Source of the DNA: Gammaproteobacteria bacterium
GTDB taxonomy: Bacteria > Pseudomonadota > Gammaproteobacteria > Burkholderiales > Rhodocyclaceae
Assembly: GCA_018825305.1 (NCBI GenBank)
Contig: JAHJEO010000016.1
Coordinates: 124,001 to 188,000 of the forward strand
Length of the DNA stretch: 64,000 bases
Direction: 5' to 3'
A model generated the notes under the pieces. That model saw only the letters and a program-made list of their open reading frames with translations. It made no database searches and was not told where the DNA came from. The position numbers and the translations under genes are program-made. This document shows positions 24,889-35,013 of this stretch, piece after piece (the first letter of the stretch is position 1; each line of letters opens with the position of its first letter).

Positions 24889-24965
24889 CCCACGCTCACT
24901 GCGTTCGCTGCCCTCCACAGGGGAGCACATGTCGCCTTGCCCTCCAACTCGGCGAGGGCCCCGGG
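24889..24965. repeat. GC-rich dispersed repeat between murD and ftsW
   Basis: Begins CCCCCACGCTCACTGCGTTC and runs through GCTGCCCTCC to GGCCCCGGGGCGGCCCGGCGG. Its reverse complement carries GGGCAGCGAACGCAGTGAGC, close to the repeat at the ddlB 3' end. The only interruption between murD and ftsW, which otherwise overlap in many relatives. No gene in it. Confidence 0.6.
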
Positions 24966-24984
24966 GCGGCCCGGCGGCGACATC

Positions 24985-26166
24985 ATGATCAGCACGGTAT
25001 TCACCTCCAATCGGCGCCCCAGCCTGGCGCAGGGCGCGCCGGCCGAGCTCGACCCGCTGCTGCTGTGGCCGGCGCTGGGCCTGCTGATGTTCGGCCTGGT
25101 GATGGTGTACTCGGCGTCGATCGCCACCGCCGAGGGCAGCCGCTTCACCGGCAACCAGGCCAGCTACTTTCTGGTGCGCCACGGCATCTTCCTGGCCATC
25201 GGCCTCGTCGCCGGCGTCGCCGCCTTCCAGATCCCGCTGCGCCTGTGGCAGCAGGCGGCGCCCTGGCTGTTCATGATCGGCGTCGCCCTGCTGGTGATCG
25301 TGCTGATTCCCCACGTCGGCCGCTCCGTCAATGGCGCGCAGCGCTGGCTGCCGCTCGGCCCGGTGAATATGCAGCCGTCCGAACTGATGAAACTCTTCGT
25401 CGTGCTCTACGCGGCGGACTACACGACCCGCAAGCTTGCCGAAATGGGCTCGTTTCGCCGTGGTTTCGTGCCCATGGCGCTGGTGATGGTGCTGGTTGGC
25501 GCGCTGCTGCTGCGCGAGCCGGACTTTGGTGCCTTCGTCGTCATCGTCGCCATCGCCTTCGGCATCGTTTTCCTCGGCGGCATCAACGCGCGGCTGTTCG
25601 CGGTGCTGATCGGCGTCATGGCACTCGCCTTCGTTGTACTGATTCTGACCTCGCCCTACCGGCTGGAGCGCATCACCAGCTACATGGACCCATGGAAGGA
25701 CGCCTACGGCAAGGGCTATCAGTTGTCGCACGCGCTGATCGCCTTCGGCCGCGGCGAATGGTTTGGCGTCGGCCTCGGCGCCAGCGTCGAGAAGCTGTTT
25801 TACCTGCCGGAGGCGCACACCGATTTCCTGCTGGCCGTGATCGCCGAAGAGCTCGGTTTCGTCGGCGTCTTCGCCGTCGTCGCCCTGTTCGCACTGGTGG
25901 TCCAGCGTGCCTTCGCCATCGGCCGCCAGTCGCTGCTGCTCGACCGGGTTTTCGCCGGCCTCGTCGCCCAGGGCGTCGGCATCTGGATCGGCGTGCAGTC
26001 CTTCATCAACATGGGCGTCAACATGGGCCTGCTGCCGACCAAGGGCCTGACGTTGCCACTGATGAGCTTTGGCGGTACGGGCATCCTGGTCAACTGTGTG
26101 GCACTGGCAGTGCTGCTGCGCGTGGATTGGGAAAATCGACAGCTCATGCGGGGGGTGTCGGTATGA
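24985..26166 (+). CDS. ftsW: Septal peptidoglycan glycosyltransferase FtsW
   Basis: SEDS family membrane protein, about 393 residues with around ten helices. Polymerises lipid II at the septum together with FtsI. Family segments seen: [42 protein letters not shown], and [15 protein letters not shown]. The frame runs further upstream, but that part is repeat sequence; the ATG giving MISTVF is preferred. Its stop overlaps the murG ATG. Confidence 0.95.
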   Translation: MISTVFTSNRRPSLAQGAPAELDPLLLWPALGLLMFGLVMVYSASIATAEGSRFTGNQASYFLVRHGIFLAIGLVAGVAAFQIPLRLWQQAAPWLFMIGVALLVIVLIPHVGRSVNGAQRWLPLGPVNMQPSELMKLFVVLYAADYTTRKLAEMGSFRRGFVPMALVMVLVGALLLREPDFGAFVVIVAIAFGIVFLGGINARLFAVLIGVMALAFVVLILTSPYRLERITSYMDPWKDAYGKGYQLSHALIAFGRGEWFGVGLGASVEKLFYLPEAHTDFLLAVIAEELGFVGVFAVVALFALVVQRAFAIGRQSLLLDRVFAGLVAQGVGIWIGVQSFINMGVNMGLLPTKGLTLPLMSFGGTGILVNCVALAVLLRVDWENRQLMRGVSV

Positions 26167-27230
26167 GCAAGACGCTCCTGGTCATGGCGGGCGGCACCGG
26201 TGGTCACATCTTTCCCGGCCTGGCCGTCGCCGATTCGCTGCGCGAGCAGGGCTGGCGCGTGGTCTGGATGGGTAACCCGGATGGCATGGAGGCGAAGCTG
26301 GTGCCGGAGCGCGGCTACGAGACTGCCTGGGTGCGTTTTTCCGCGCTGCGCGGCAAGGGCATCCTGCGCAAGCTGCTGCTACCGTTCAATCTGCTGCGCG
26401 GCTTCGTCCAGGCTTTGTCCGAACTGAAGCGCATCCGGCCTGATGTCGTCCTCGGCATGGGCGGTTTCGTAAGTTTTCCCGGCGGCATGATGGCCGTGCT
26501 CAAGGGCATTCCACTGGTACTGCACGAGCAGAACTCGGTGGCGGGCTTGGCGAATCGCGTGCTGGCGGGCGTGGCTGACCGCATCCTGACCGGATTCCCG
26601 GACGTGATGAAAAAGGGGATCTGGGCCGGCAATCCCGTGCGGGCAGAAATCGCCGTACTGCCAGCGCCGACTTTTCGCTATCGCGAACGCGAACGTTGCG
26701 GCGACCCGGTGCATCTGCTGGTGGTCGGGGGCAGTCTTGGCGCGGCGGCACTCAACGAAACGGTACCGCAGGCGCTGGCCCTGCTGCCGGAAAGCGAACG
26801 CCCCGAGGTGCTGCATCAGGCCGGGGCGAAGCACATCGATGCCCTGCGCGAGATTTATGCGCGTGCCGGGGTCGGTGCGAGTCTCGTACCCTTCATCGAG
26901 GACATGGCCGGTGCCTATGCCTGGGCCGACCTGGTGATCTGCCGCGCCGGGGCGCTCACCGTCGCCGAACTGGCCGCGGCCGGCGTGGCCAGCATCCTGG
27001 TGCCCTTCCCGCATGCGGTGGACGACCACCAGACTGTCAACGCCCGCTTCCTGGCCAATGCCGGCGCAGCCATCCTGCTGCCGCAGGCCGAATTGACCCC
27101 GGAAAAGCTGGCCCTGGTGCGCAACATGAACCGCGAGCAGTTGCTGCAGATGGCCGAGAAGGCGCGGGCGCTGGCCAAAACCGATGCGACAGCAACTGTC
27201 GCGAATGCCTGCAAGGAAATCGCCAAGTGA
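26163..27230 (+). CDS. murG: UDP-GlcNAc transferase MurG (lipid II synthesis)
   Basis: 355-residue GT28 glycosyltransferase acting at the inner face of the cytoplasmic membrane. N-terminal glycine-rich loop [16 protein letters not shown], then [28 protein letters not shown] and [16 protein letters not shown]. Starts in an ATGA overlap with ftsW. The linker before the second domain ([10 protein letters not shown]) is encoded by a copy of the 25-base motif. Confidence 0.95.
   Translation: MSKTLLVMAGGTGGHIFPGLAVADSLREQGWRVVWMGNPDGMEAKLVPERGYETAWVRFSALRGKGILRKLLLPFNLLRGFVQALSELKRIRPDVVLGMGGFVSFPGGMMAVLKGIPLVLHEQNSVAGLANRVLAGVADRILTGFPDVMKKGIWAGNPVRAEIAVLPAPTFRYRERERCGDPVHLLVVGGSLGAAALNETVPQALALLPESERPEVLHQAGAKHIDALREIYARAGVGASLVPFIEDMAGAYAWADLVICRAGALTVAELAAAGVASILVPFPHAVDDHQTVNARFLANAGAAILLPQAELTPEKLALVRNMNREQLLQMAEKARALAKTDATATVANACKEIAK
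26650..26674 (-). repeat. Dispersed 25-base motif, copy in murG (2 mismatches)
   Basis: 23 of 25 bases match, with variant GTACTGCC. Read as IAVLPAPTF, a fourth reading frame for the motif. Confidence 0.65.
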
Positions 27231-27234
27231 GAAC

Positions 27235-27308
27235 CACTAACCACAGAGGCACAGAGACACAGAGGAAAGCCGCCGGGAACTTGCAGTTCTCCGTGCCCCT
27301 GTGTCTCC
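27235..27308. repeat. CACAGAG-type imperfect palindromic repeat between murG and murC
   Basis: Left arm CAGAGGCACAGAGACACAG and right arm CTCCGTGCCCCTGTGTCTCC are imperfect inverted complements around a 20-base centre. This matches a widely seen family of intergenic palindromes in environmental proteobacteria. It separates murG from murC by 99 bases inside an otherwise tightly packed operon and supplies an in-frame ATG just before the real murC start. Confidence 0.75.
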
Positions 27309-27329
27309 ATGTTGAAAGGTGTTGAGCTT

Positions 27330-28718
27330 ATGAAACACAAAGTTCGCCGCATCCACTTCATCGGCGTTGGCGGCTCCGGCATGAGCGGCATTGCCGAGGT
27401 GCTGGCCAACCAGGGCTACGTGGTCTCCGGTTCCGACCTGGCCGAGTCGGCCACCACCCGCCGCCTGGCGGTGCAGGGCGTGCGCGTGACCATTGGCCAT
27501 CGCGCCGCCAACGTCGAGGGCGCCGACGCGGTGGTGGCCTCGACCGCGGTGAAGGACGACAACCCAGAGGTGATCGCCGCACGCGAACGCCACCTGCCGA
27601 TCGTGCCCCGCGCCCAGATGCTGGCCGAGCTGATGCGCTTCAAGCAGGGCATCGCCATCGCCGGCACCCACGGCAAGACCACCACCACCAGCCTCGTCGC
27701 CAGCTGCCTGGCGGAAGGCGGCCTCGATCCGACTTTCGTCATCGGCGGCCGCCTCAATTCCGCCGGCGCCAACGCCAAGCTTGGGGCCGGCGAATTCCTG
27801 GTAGCCGAGGCCGACGAATCCGACGCCTCCTTCCTGTTCCTGTCGCCGGTGGTCTCGGTGGTCACCAACATCGACGCCGACCACATGGAAACCTATGGCC
27901 ACGACTTCGGCCGCCTCAAGCAGACCTTCGTCGATTTCCTGCATCGGCTGCCGTTCTACGGCGTTGCCGTGCTCTGCGTCGACGACCCCAATGTGCGTGA
28001 AATCCTGCCGCGCGTCGCCAAGCAGGTCGTCACCTACGGCATCGACGAGCCCGCCAATTTCCGCGCCGAGAACATCGTGGCCGAAGGCGGGGCGATGCGC
28101 TTCGACTGCGTCCGAACCAATGGCTCGGTGTCGCGCCTGCCGGTGACGCTCAACCTGCCGGGCCGCCACAACGTACTCAACGCGCTGGCGGCAATCGCGG
28201 TCGCCACGGAAGTCGGCGTTGGCGACACGGTGATCGTCAAGGCGCTGGCCGAGTTCCGGGGCGTCGATCGCCGCTTCCAGCGCTACGGCGAGATTCCGGC
28301 GCGCGACGGCGGCCACTTCACGCTGATCGACGACTATGGCCACCATCCGGTGGAAATGGCCGCGACCATCGCTGCGGCACGCGGCGCCTTCCCCGGCCGC
28401 CGTCTGCTGCTGGCGTTCCAGCCGCACCGCTACACCCGTACCCGCGACTGCTTCGAGGATTTCGTCAAGGTGCTGGCCGCCGCTGACGGCCTGCTGCTGG
28501 CCGAGGTTTACGCGGCTGGCGAAGCACCCATCGTCGCCGCGGACTCACGTGCGCTCACCCGTGCGCTGCGCGTCGCCGGCAAGGTTGAGCCGGTGTTCGT
28601 CGAGGATATTGCGGCCATGCCGGAGGCCATCCGGGCGGCGGCCCGCGACGGCGACGTAGTCATAACCATGGGCGCCGGTTCCATCGGCGCCGTGCCGGGA
28701 AAGTTGGCCAATGACTGA
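27330..28718 (+). CDS. murC: UDP-MurNAc:L-alanine ligase MurC
   Basis: About 462 residues. N-terminal [19 protein letters not shown]-loop [11 protein letters not shown] near residue 112, and the [11 protein letters not shown] and [12 protein letters not shown] motifs near the C-terminus. Adds the first amino acid of the stem peptide. The chosen ATG (MKHKVRR) has AAAGGTG at good spacing; an upstream ATG at 27309 falls in the palindromic repeat. Overlaps murB by 8 bases. Confidence 0.95.
   Translation: MKHKVRRIHFIGVGGSGMSGIAEVLANQGYVVSGSDLAESATTRRLAVQGVRVTIGHRAANVEGADAVVASTAVKDDNPEVIAARERHLPIVPRAQMLAELMRFKQGIAIAGTHGKTTTTSLVASCLAEGGLDPTFVIGGRLNSAGANAKLGAGEFLVAEADESDASFLFLSPVVSVVTNIDADHMETYGHDFGRLKQTFVDFLHRLPFYGVAVLCVDDPNVREILPRVAKQVVTYGIDEPANFRAENIVAEGGAMRFDCVRTNGSVSRLPVTLNLPGRHNVLNALAAIAVATEVGVGDTVIVKALAEFRGVDRRFQRYGEIPARDGGHFTLIDDYGHHPVEMAATIAAARGAFPGRRLLLAFQPHRYTRTRDCFEDFVKVLAAADGLLLAEVYAAGEAPIVAADSRALTRALRVAGKVEPVFVEDIAAMPEAIRAAARDGDVVITMGAGSIGAVPGKLAND
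28209..28233 (+). repeat. Possible degenerate 25-base motif in murC
   Basis: 21 of 25 bases match; reads EVGVGDTV in the same frame as the cupin copy. Could be chance in a family-like helix start. Confidence 0.35.
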
Positions 28719-29604
28719 GGCACTGCGCGGCCGGCTGACGGAGCACGAATCCATGGCAAGCCATGTTTCCTGGCGCGCCGGCGGTGTTGCCGCACGCACC
28801 TATGTGCCCGCCGACCTCGCCGATCTCACGGCTTTCTTCACCACGCTGCGTCACGACGAGCCGGTAATGACCGTCGGCCTCGGCTCCAACCTGCTGGTGC
28901 GCGATGGCGGCTTCGACGGTACGGTGGTTCTCACCCACGGCGCCTTGAGAACGCTGCGGCGCGAGGCTGACGGCAGCATTTACGCCGAGGCCGGCGTCGC
29001 GTCGCCCAAGGTTGCTCGCTTCGCCGCCAACGAGAATCTGATCGGGGCCGAGTTTCTCGCCGGCATTCCCGGCACGGTCGGAGGTGCGCTGGCCATGAAC
29101 GCCGGCTGCCATGGTGGCGAGACCTGGAACCATGTCGAGCGGGTGCTGATGCTCGACCGTCGCGGCAAACTGACCGAGCGCACCCCCGATGACTTCGCCA
29201 TTGGCTATCGCCGTGTCGGCCTGCGCGAGGCGACCGACGAGATCTTCGTCGCTGCCTGGCTGCGTTTTCCCTCCGGCGACGGCGAAGCCGCGCGCCAACG
29301 CATCGCCGAACTGCTGGAAAAGCGCGCCATCACCCAGCCCTTGCAGCTTCCCAATGCCGGCTCGGTGTTCCGCAATCCGCCGGGCGACCACGCGGCGCGA
29401 CTGATCGAAGCGGCCGGCCTCAAGGGCTACGCGGTCGGCGGCGCACGCGTGTCCGAAAAGCATGCGAATTTCATCGTTAATCCGGACGGCAGTGCCAGCG
29501 CTGCCGAGATAGAAACCCTTATTGGCCAGGTTCAGGCGCGTGTGAGGGAAATGTTCAACATCGAATTGGTTCGAGAGGTTCGTATCGTGGGGGCAAGGCC
29601 TTGA
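28711..29604 (+). CDS. murB: UDP-N-acetylenolpyruvoylglucosamine reductase MurB
   Basis: 297-residue FAD enzyme reducing enolpyruvyl-UDP-GlcNAc to UDP-MurNAc with NADPH. FAD-binding segments [13 protein letters not shown] and [16 protein letters not shown], and the C-terminal SAAEIETLI helix. Overlaps murC at its start and ddlB at its stop. Confidence 0.94.
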   Translation: MTEALRGRLTEHESMASHVSWRAGGVAARTYVPADLADLTAFFTTLRHDEPVMTVGLGSNLLVRDGGFDGTVVLTHGALRTLRREADGSIYAEAGVASPKVARFAANENLIGAEFLAGIPGTVGGALAMNAGCHGGETWNHVERVLMLDRRGKLTERTPDDFAIGYRRVGLREATDEIFVAAWLRFPSGDGEAARQRIAELLEKRAITQPLQLPNAGSVFRNPPGDHAARLIEAAGLKGYAVGGARVSEKHANFIVNPDGSASAAEIETLIGQVQARVREMFNIELVREVRIVGARP

Positions 29605-30596
29605 TTCAACGCGATTTCGGCAAGGTGGCGGTAATGCTCGGCGGAGAATCTGCCGAACGCGCCGTTTCGCTCAAGAGCGGTGCAGCGGTGCTTGCGGCCC
29701 TGTTGCGCGCCGGCGTCGATGCCCATGCCTTCGATCCGGCGGAAAAGCCGCTGGCCGCGCTCAAGGACGAGGGCTACGCCCGCGTCTTCATCGCCCTGCA
29801 TGGTCGCGGCGGCGAGGACGGTTGCCTGCAGGGTGCGCTGGAGTTGATGAAGATTCCCTACACCGGCAGCGGCGTGCTGGCGTCCGCGCTGGGCATGGAC
29901 AAGTGGCGTACCAAGCTGGCGTGGCGCGCGGCCGGCGTGCCCGTGCCGGATTTCGTCGTGCTCGACGCCGGCTCCGATTTCGCCGCCATCGAGGAACGGC
30001 TCGGCATGCCCCTGTTCGTCAAGCCGGCCTGCGAGGGATCGAGCATCGGCATCAGCAAGGTCAAGCAGGCGGGCGAACTGCGCGCGGCCTTTGAGCTGGC
30101 AGCCCGGTACGACAAGGTGGTGCTGGCCGAACGTTTCGTCGATGCCGGCGAATACACCGTCGGCATCCTGGCCGGCCAGCCTTTGCCGGTGATCCGCATC
30201 GTGCCGACGACGGAGTTCTACGATTACGAGGCCAAGTACGATCGCGACGACACCCGCTACCTCATTCCCAGCGGACTCGACGAAGCGCAGGAGCGCGAGA
30301 TGCAGGTGCTGGCCGTGCATGCCTTCGAGGTCCTCGGCGGCCGTGGCTGGGGCCGGGTCGATGTCATGCTCGATAGCGACGGCACTTCGTGGTGCCTGGA
30401 AGTGAATAGCTCTCCCGGCATGACCGATCACTCGCTGGTGCCGATGGCGGCCCGCGCCGCGGGCATCAACTTCGAGGACCTTGTCGTCCGCATCCTGGCG
30501 GAGGCGACCTGCGGCCCGCAGGACAGCCCCAAGGGCCGCGACACGCCCCCGGGGGCAGCGAACGAACGTAAGCGTGGGGGGGCGGAAATTGGCTAG
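29601..30596 (+). CDS. ddlB: D-alanine--D-alanine ligase
   Basis: ATP-grasp enzyme making D-Ala-D-Ala for MurF. N-terminal [43 protein letters not shown] and [13 protein letters not shown] are characteristic. TTG start overlapping the murB stop. About the last 20 residues (from [12 protein letters not shown] onward) lie beyond the normal end of the family and come from a GC-rich repeat that has run into the gene. Function is probably not affected. Confidence 0.94.
   Translation: MIQRDFGKVAVMLGGESAERAVSLKSGAAVLAALLRAGVDAHAFDPAEKPLAALKDEGYARVFIALHGRGGEDGCLQGALELMKIPYTGSGVLASALGMDKWRTKLAWRAAGVPVPDFVVLDAGSDFAAIEERLGMPLFVKPACEGSSIGISKVKQAGELRAAFELAARYDKVVLAERFVDAGEYTVGILAGQPLPVIRIVPTTEFYDYEAKYDRDDTRYLIPSGLDEAQEREMQVLAVHAFEVLGGRGWGRVDVMLDSDGTSWCLEVNSSPGMTDHSLVPMAARAAGINFEDLVVRILAEATCGPQDSPKGRDTPPGAANERKRGGAEIG
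30548..30582. repeat. GC-rich dispersed repeat at the ddlB/ftsQ junction
   Basis: CCCCCGGGGGCAGCGAACG followed by AACGTAAGCGTGGGGGGGC. Shares GGGCAGCGAACG and AGCGTGGGGG with the repeat before ftsW (reverse complement). It lies inside the ddlB reading frame and provides the last codons of ddlB and the ribosome site region of ftsQ. Confidence 0.6.
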
Positions 30597-31386
30597 GCGC
30601 GAGCGCAATCGTCGCAACAACGAGGTGGACGGTTTCTGGGATCGACCGCAGTTGCTCAATCTCGCGGCCGATCTCCTCATCGTGTTCGGTGTCGCGGTGC
30701 TGGCATGGGCGGCGATGAAAGGGGTGCAACGCCTGCCGTTCTACCCCTTGCGAGAACTGGTGGTGGTCGGCGACGTCGCGCATGTCAGCCGCGCCCAGAT
30801 CGAGCATGCGACGCGTTCTGCCCTGTCCGGAAACCTGCTCAGCATCAACCTCGACGAGGCGCGCGCCAGCTTCGAGAAGCTGCCCTGGGTGCGCCGTGCC
30901 GAACTGCGGCGGCAATGGCCGTATGCCCTGGAACTGGCGCTGGAGGAGCACGTCGCCGTTGCGCGGTGGTCCCGGACGGATGGCGAGTCGCGCCTGGTCA
31001 ATACGCATGGCGAGGTCTTCGCGGCGGTTGGCAGCGATGATCTGCCGGTCTTCAGCGGCCCCGAGGGGGCAGCGCCGGCGATGCTGGCGCGCTACCGTGA
31101 ATTCGATTCGCGTCTTGCATCGATCCAGCGTCAGCCGGTGGCCGTCACCCTGTCGCCCCGCGAGGCCTGGCAAGTCCGCCTTGACGATGGCGTGCTGCTC
31201 GACCTCGGCCGCGATCAGCCCAAGCTGCCGCTGGTCGAGCGCCTCGACCGCTTCACCGCCCATTACGCCGCCGCCCTCGACAAGGCCAAAGTGCCCATCG
31301 TCGCGGTGGATATGCGCTACCCCAACGGCTTTGCCCTGCGCCTCGGCACGCCGGCGAGCCACGACAAGAAATCGAAAACCTCATGA
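30589..31386 (+). CDS. ftsQ: Cell division protein FtsQ
   Basis: About 265 residues: cytoplasmic basic N-terminus (ARRERNRRN), one membrane helix ([20 protein letters not shown]), POTRA domain starting [16 protein letters not shown], then the FtsQ beta domain. Scaffold of the FtsQLB complex. No ATG fits. A TTG overlapping the ddlB 3' end was chosen, with an in-frame GTG at 30574 as alternative; both sit in or beside the repeat. Overlaps ftsA by 4 bases. Confidence 0.88.
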   Translation: MARRERNRRNNEVDGFWDRPQLLNLAADLLIVFGVAVLAWAAMKGVQRLPFYPLRELVVVGDVAHVSRAQIEHATRSALSGNLLSINLDEARASFEKLPWVRRAELRRQWPYALELALEEHVAVARWSRTDGESRLVNTHGEVFAAVGSDDLPVFSGPEGAAPAMLARYREFDSRLASIQRQPVAVTLSPREAWQVRLDDGVLLDLGRDQPKLPLVERLDRFTAHYAAALDKAKVPIVAVDMRYPNGFALRLGTPASHDKKSKTS

Positions 31387-32615
31387 GCAAGGAAGCCAAA
31401 CGCGATCTCATCGTCGGCCTCGACATCGGCACGTCAAAGATCGTCGCCATCGTCGCCGAGGTCAATGCCGAAGGCCAGCTGGTCATCCTCGGCCTCGGCA
31501 GCCAGCAGTCGCGCGGGCTGCGACGCGGCGTGGTGGTGAACATCGAGGAAACGGTCAACGCCATTTCGCGCGCCATCGAGGAGGTCGAGCTGATGGCCGG
31601 CTGCAAGGTCAAGGAGGTCTATACGGGCATTGCCGGCAGCCACATCAAGAGCAAGGACTCCTCCGGCATGGCCGTGGTGCGTGACAAGGAGGTGACGCAA
31701 TTCGATGTCGAGCGCGCCATCGAGGCTGCCAACGCCACGCCGATTTCGGCCGACGACCAGATATTGCACACCCTGGTGCAGGAGTTCATCGTCGATGGCC
31801 AGGATGGCGTGCGCGAGCCGATCGGCATGGACGCCAAGCGCCTCGACGTCAAGGTGCATATCGTCACCGGCGCCGTTACCGCGGTGCAGAACATCGTCAA
31901 GTGCGTGCATCGCTGCGGTCTCGAAGTGGTCGACCTGGTGCTGCAGCCGCTGGCATCCGGACATGCCGTGCTGACCGACGACGAGCGCGATGTCGGCGTC
32001 TGCCTGGTGGACATCGGCGGCGGCACCACCGATGTCGCGATCTTCTCCCAGGGGGCGATTCGCCATACCGCCGTGATCGCCATCGCCGGCGATCAGATCA
32101 CGGCCGACATCGGCATCGCCCTGCGTACCTCGACGCCGGATGCCGAGGAGATCAAGGAGAAGTGGGGCGCTGCGCTGCAGCAGATCGCCGATCCCGAGCA
32201 GATGATCGAGGTGCCGGGCGTCGGCGACCGCCCGGCGACCCAGCTTTCTCGTCAGGCGCTGGCAGGCTTCATCCAGCCGCGTGTCGAGGAGATATTCCTC
32301 AAGGTGCAGGAAGAACTCGTGCGCAGCGGCTACGAGCGGCTGCTGCGGGCGGGCATCGTGCTGACCGGCGGCTCGGCCCAGATGCCGGGAATGATCGACC
32401 TCGGCGAGGAGATATTCCACAACACGGTGAAGCTCGGTGTGCCCCATTACGACGGCAATCTGCGCGACTTCGTCAAGGGGCCGCGCTACTCGACGGCGAT
32501 GGGCCTGCTTCTGGAAGGGCTGACCCAGAAGCAGCGGGGCCTGAAGGTGCAGAGCCCGCGGAATTTCAAGCAGGTACTGGAGCGCATGCGCTCCTGGTTC
32601 GTGAAGAATTTTTGA
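31383..32615 (+). CDS. ftsA: Cell division protein FtsA
   Basis: 410-residue actin-like ATPase that tethers FtsZ to the membrane. N-terminal DLIVGLDIGTSKIVAIVAE, SHIKS and the phosphate-2 motif VDIGGGTTDVAIF are present. C-terminal amphipathic membrane-targeting helix VLERMRSWFVKNF. ATG overlaps the ftsQ stop. Confidence 0.95.
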   Translation: MSKEAKRDLIVGLDIGTSKIVAIVAEVNAEGQLVILGLGSQQSRGLRRGVVVNIEETVNAISRAIEEVELMAGCKVKEVYTGIAGSHIKSKDSSGMAVVRDKEVTQFDVERAIEAANATPISADDQILHTLVQEFIVDGQDGVREPIGMDAKRLDVKVHIVTGAVTAVQNIVKCVHRCGLEVVDLVLQPLASGHAVLTDDERDVGVCLVDIGGGTTDVAIFSQGAIRHTAVIAIAGDQITADIGIALRTSTPDAEEIKEKWGAALQQIADPEQMIEVPGVGDRPATQLSRQALAGFIQPRVEEIFLKVQEELVRSGYERLLRAGIVLTGGSAQMPGMIDLGEEIFHNTVKLGVPHYDGNLRDFVKGPRYSTAMGLLLEGLTQKQRGLKVQSPRNFKQVLERMRSWFVKNF

Positions 32616-32650
32616 TCTTAATTTGCAGCAGCAACAACAAGGAGGCGACC

Positions 32651-33820
32651 ATGTTTGAATTTGTAGAACCGGAACCCACGACCGTAATCAAGGTCATTGG
32701 TGTAGGCGGTGCGGGCGGCAATGCCGTGGAGCACATGATCCGCGAAGGCGTGCAGGGCGTGGAGTTCATCTGCGCCAATACCGACGCCCAGGCGTTGAAA
32801 AACATGAGCGCCGGCGTCAAGCTGCAGCTCGGCTCGGGCCTCGGCGCCGGCGGCAAGCCGGACGTCGGCCGCGAGCAAGCCGAGTCGGCGCGCGAGCAGA
32901 TTGCCGATGCCTTGCGCGGTGCCCACATGGCCTTCATCACCGCCGGCATGGGCGGCGGCACCGGCACCGGTGCGGCGCCGATCGTCGCCGAAGTCGCGCG
33001 CGAGCTCGGCATTCTCACCGTGGCGGTGGTCACCAAGCCTTTCGACTATGAAGGCAAGCGCATGAGCCTCGCCGAAGCCGGCCTCAAGGAACTGGAAGAC
33101 TCGGTCGATTCGTTGATCGTCGTGCTCAACGACAAGCTGTGGGAAGTGCTGGGCGAGGATGTGCCGATGGACACCGCATTCAAGGCGGCCGACAACGTCC
33201 TCAAGAACGCTGTCGGCGGCATCGCCGAGATCATCAATGTCCACGGCCACATCAACGTCGATTTCCAGGACGTGCGCACGGTGATGGGTGAGATGGGCAA
33301 GGCCATGATGGGATCGGGCGATGCAACCGGCGTCGATCGCGCCCGCATCGCGGCCGAAAGTGCAGTCGCCAGCCCCCTGCTTGAGGGCGTAGAGCTTTCG
33401 GGTGCCCGCGGAGTGCTGGTCAATGTCTCGGCCTCGCGCCAGATCAGCATGAAGGAGTACAAGGAGGTGATGACTACCATTCGCCAATACACATCGCCCG
33501 AAGCCACCGTGATCTGCGGCCTGGCCTACGACGAAGGCATGGAGGATCGCGTTCGCGTTACGGTCGTCGCCACCGGGCTAGGTGCTGCCGCTGCGCGCAA
33601 GCAGGCCAAGCCGACGCTGGCGTACACGGAGGTTCTGAGGACCGGCACCGACAATGTGCCCCTGATGGTCGAGTCGGCAGGGGCTACCGTCGGCAGCGCG
33701 GAGTTCGGCGGCGTTTTCAGTTCCGGCCGTGCCGGGCGCAGCGCCATGGCCGAGTCGATGGCCGCGAGCGGAGTGGACAAGTACGACATTCCGGCGTTCC
33801 TGCGCAAGCAGGCCGACTGA
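32651..33820 (+). CDS. ftsZ: Cell division GTPase FtsZ
   Basis: 389 residues. GTPase domain with IKVIGVGGAGGNAVEHM and the tubulin signature GGGTGTGAAP near residue 103. Variable linker, then the conserved C-terminal tail DIPAFLRKQAD that binds FtsA and ZipA. GGAGG lies 5 bases before the ATG. A hairpin overlaps the stop codon. A second copy of the tail codons lies 125 bases downstream, differing only at synonymous positions. Confidence 0.97.
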   Translation: MFEFVEPEPTTVIKVIGVGGAGGNAVEHMIREGVQGVEFICANTDAQALKNMSAGVKLQLGSGLGAGGKPDVGREQAESAREQIADALRGAHMAFITAGMGGGTGTGAAPIVAEVARELGILTVAVVTKPFDYEGKRMSLAEAGLKELEDSVDSLIVVLNDKLWEVLGEDVPMDTAFKAADNVLKNAVGGIAEIINVHGHINVDFQDVRTVMGEMGKAMMGSGDATGVDRARIAAESAVASPLLEGVELSGARGVLVNVSASRQISMKEYKEVMTTIRQYTSPEATVICGLAYDEGMEDRVRVTVVATGLGAAAARKQAKPTLAYTEVLRTGTDNVPLMVESAGATVGSAEFGGVFSSGRAGRSAMAESMAASGVDKYDIPAFLRKQAD

Positions 33821-33828
33821 AAGTCGGC
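33812..33828 (+). terminator. Hairpin overlapping the ftsZ stop codon
   Basis: GCCGACT, loop GAA, AGTCGGC forms a perfect 7-bp stem containing the TGA. Flanking GACATTCCG and CGGAATGTC can extend the structure. There is no U-tract, so it may stabilise mRNA or pause transcription and is not a clear terminator. Confidence 0.45.
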
Positions 33829-33910
33829 GGAATGTCGTGGTTGGGGCGGAGGCTAACGTGAGAATTTCGAACGTTAAGGCGCGCAGCGCCGGCCGAAGCC
33901 ACAATCCCAA

Positions 33911-33945
33911 ACATTCCGGCCTTCCTGCGCAAGCAGGCGGACTAA
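33911..33945 (+). pseudogene. Second copy of the ftsZ 3' end
   Basis: 32 of 35 bases match the true ftsZ end. It encodes IPAFLRKQAD and a stop; the differences are GCG to GCC, GCC to GCG and TGA to TAA, so all are silent. It has no body upstream. It looks like a displaced original tail or a remnant from a diverged ftsZ copy. Confidence 0.75.
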
Positions 33946-33953
33946 GGTGCTCG

Positions 33954-34020
33954 CATGGCGGGCGCGACGATCGGGGCGATTCGCCTCCTCCCGGCCGCTG
34001 CGTCTGCCAGGCCCGCCATG
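33954..34020 (+). promoter_or_regulatory. Inverted repeat in the lpxC leader region
   Basis: CATGGCGGGC and GCCCGCCATG are perfect 10-base complements 47 bases apart, just upstream of lpxC. They could form a long stem-loop in the transcript. The rest of the 255-base ftsZ-lpxC gap holds the ftsZ tail copy and a TAACGT/ACGTTA stem. No strong promoter was found. Confidence 0.4.
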
Positions 34021-34075
34021 TTAAAGTTGACGCCCTGCACAATGCCCTTGCCATTTTTCTGTCATTGACCTGACG

Positions 34076-34996
34076 ATGTTGCGCCAACGTACTCTCAAAT
34101 CGCTCATTACCGCTACCGGCGTCGGCCTGCATTCCGGCGCCAAGGTGCGGCTGACGCTGCGTCCGGCGCAGCCCGACACCGGCATCGTCTTTCGCCGCAT
34201 CGACCTCGAGCCGCCGGTCGATCTGCGGGCAGATCCGTTCGGCATCGGCGACACGCGCATGGCCTCGGTGCTGGAGAAGGACGGGGTGCGCCTGGGCACC
34301 GTCGAACACCTGATGTCGGCGCTGGCCGGCCTGGGCATCGATAACCTCTATGTTGATGTCGATGCTGCCGAATTGCCCATCATGGATGGCTCGGCCGGGC
34401 CCTTCGTATTTCTGCTGCAATCGGCCGGCATCACCGAGCAGAACGCCCCCAAGCGCTTTCTTCGCGTCAAGCACGCCGTCGAGGTCAAGGACGGCGACAA
34501 ATGGGCGCGGCTGGAGCCCTATGATGGTTTCCGGCTGGCTTTCTCGATTGTCTTCAACCACCCCGCGGTCGACCAGACCGGCAGCCGCGTCGTGGTCGAT
34601 TTCGCCGACGATTCCTACATCCGCGACATCGCACGCGCCCGCACCTTCGGCTTCACCCAGGATGTCGAGGCACTGCGTTCGCAGGGCCTGGCGCTTGGCG
34701 GCAGCCTCGACAACGCCATCGTGATGGACGAATACCGCGTCCTCAATGCCGAGGGCCTGCGGATTCCCGACGAGTTCGTGCGCCACAAGGTGCTCGATGC
34801 CATCGGCGACCTGTATCTGGCGGGCCATCCGCTGCTGGCGTCCTTTTCGGCCCACAAGTCGGGTCACGGGCTCAACAATCAGTTGTTGCGTGCCTTGCTG
34901 GCGGATGCCTCCGCCTGGGAGTTGGTGAGCTTCGACGATGCCCGCCGGGCCCCGGCCGGCATCGCGAATCTGTATCCCGAACTGCAGGCGGCCTGA
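34076..34996 (+). CDS. lpxC: UDP-3-O-acyl-GlcNAc deacetylase LpxC
   Basis: 306-residue zinc enzyme, first committed step of lipid A synthesis. N-terminal [18 protein letters not shown], zinc-site segments [16 protein letters not shown] and [15 protein letters not shown], and the [10 protein letters not shown] loop. Usual length. Its place behind ftsZ is standard for proteobacteria. Potential for stem-loop regulation upstream. Confidence 0.96.
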   Translation: MLRQRTLKSLITATGVGLHSGAKVRLTLRPAQPDTGIVFRRIDLEPPVDLRADPFGIGDTRMASVLEKDGVRLGTVEHLMSALAGLGIDNLYVDVDAAELPIMDGSAGPFVFLLQSAGITEQNAPKRFLRVKHAVEVKDGDKWARLEPYDGFRLAFSIVFNHPAVDQTGSRVVVDFADDSYIRDIARARTFGFTQDVEALRSQGLALGGSLDNAIVMDEYRVLNAEGLRIPDEFVRHKVLDAIGDLYLAGHPLLASFSAHKSGHGLNNQLLRALLADASAWELVSFDDARRAPAGIANLYPELQAA

Positions 34997-35013
34997 GCGC
35001 CCGGTTTTCGCCG

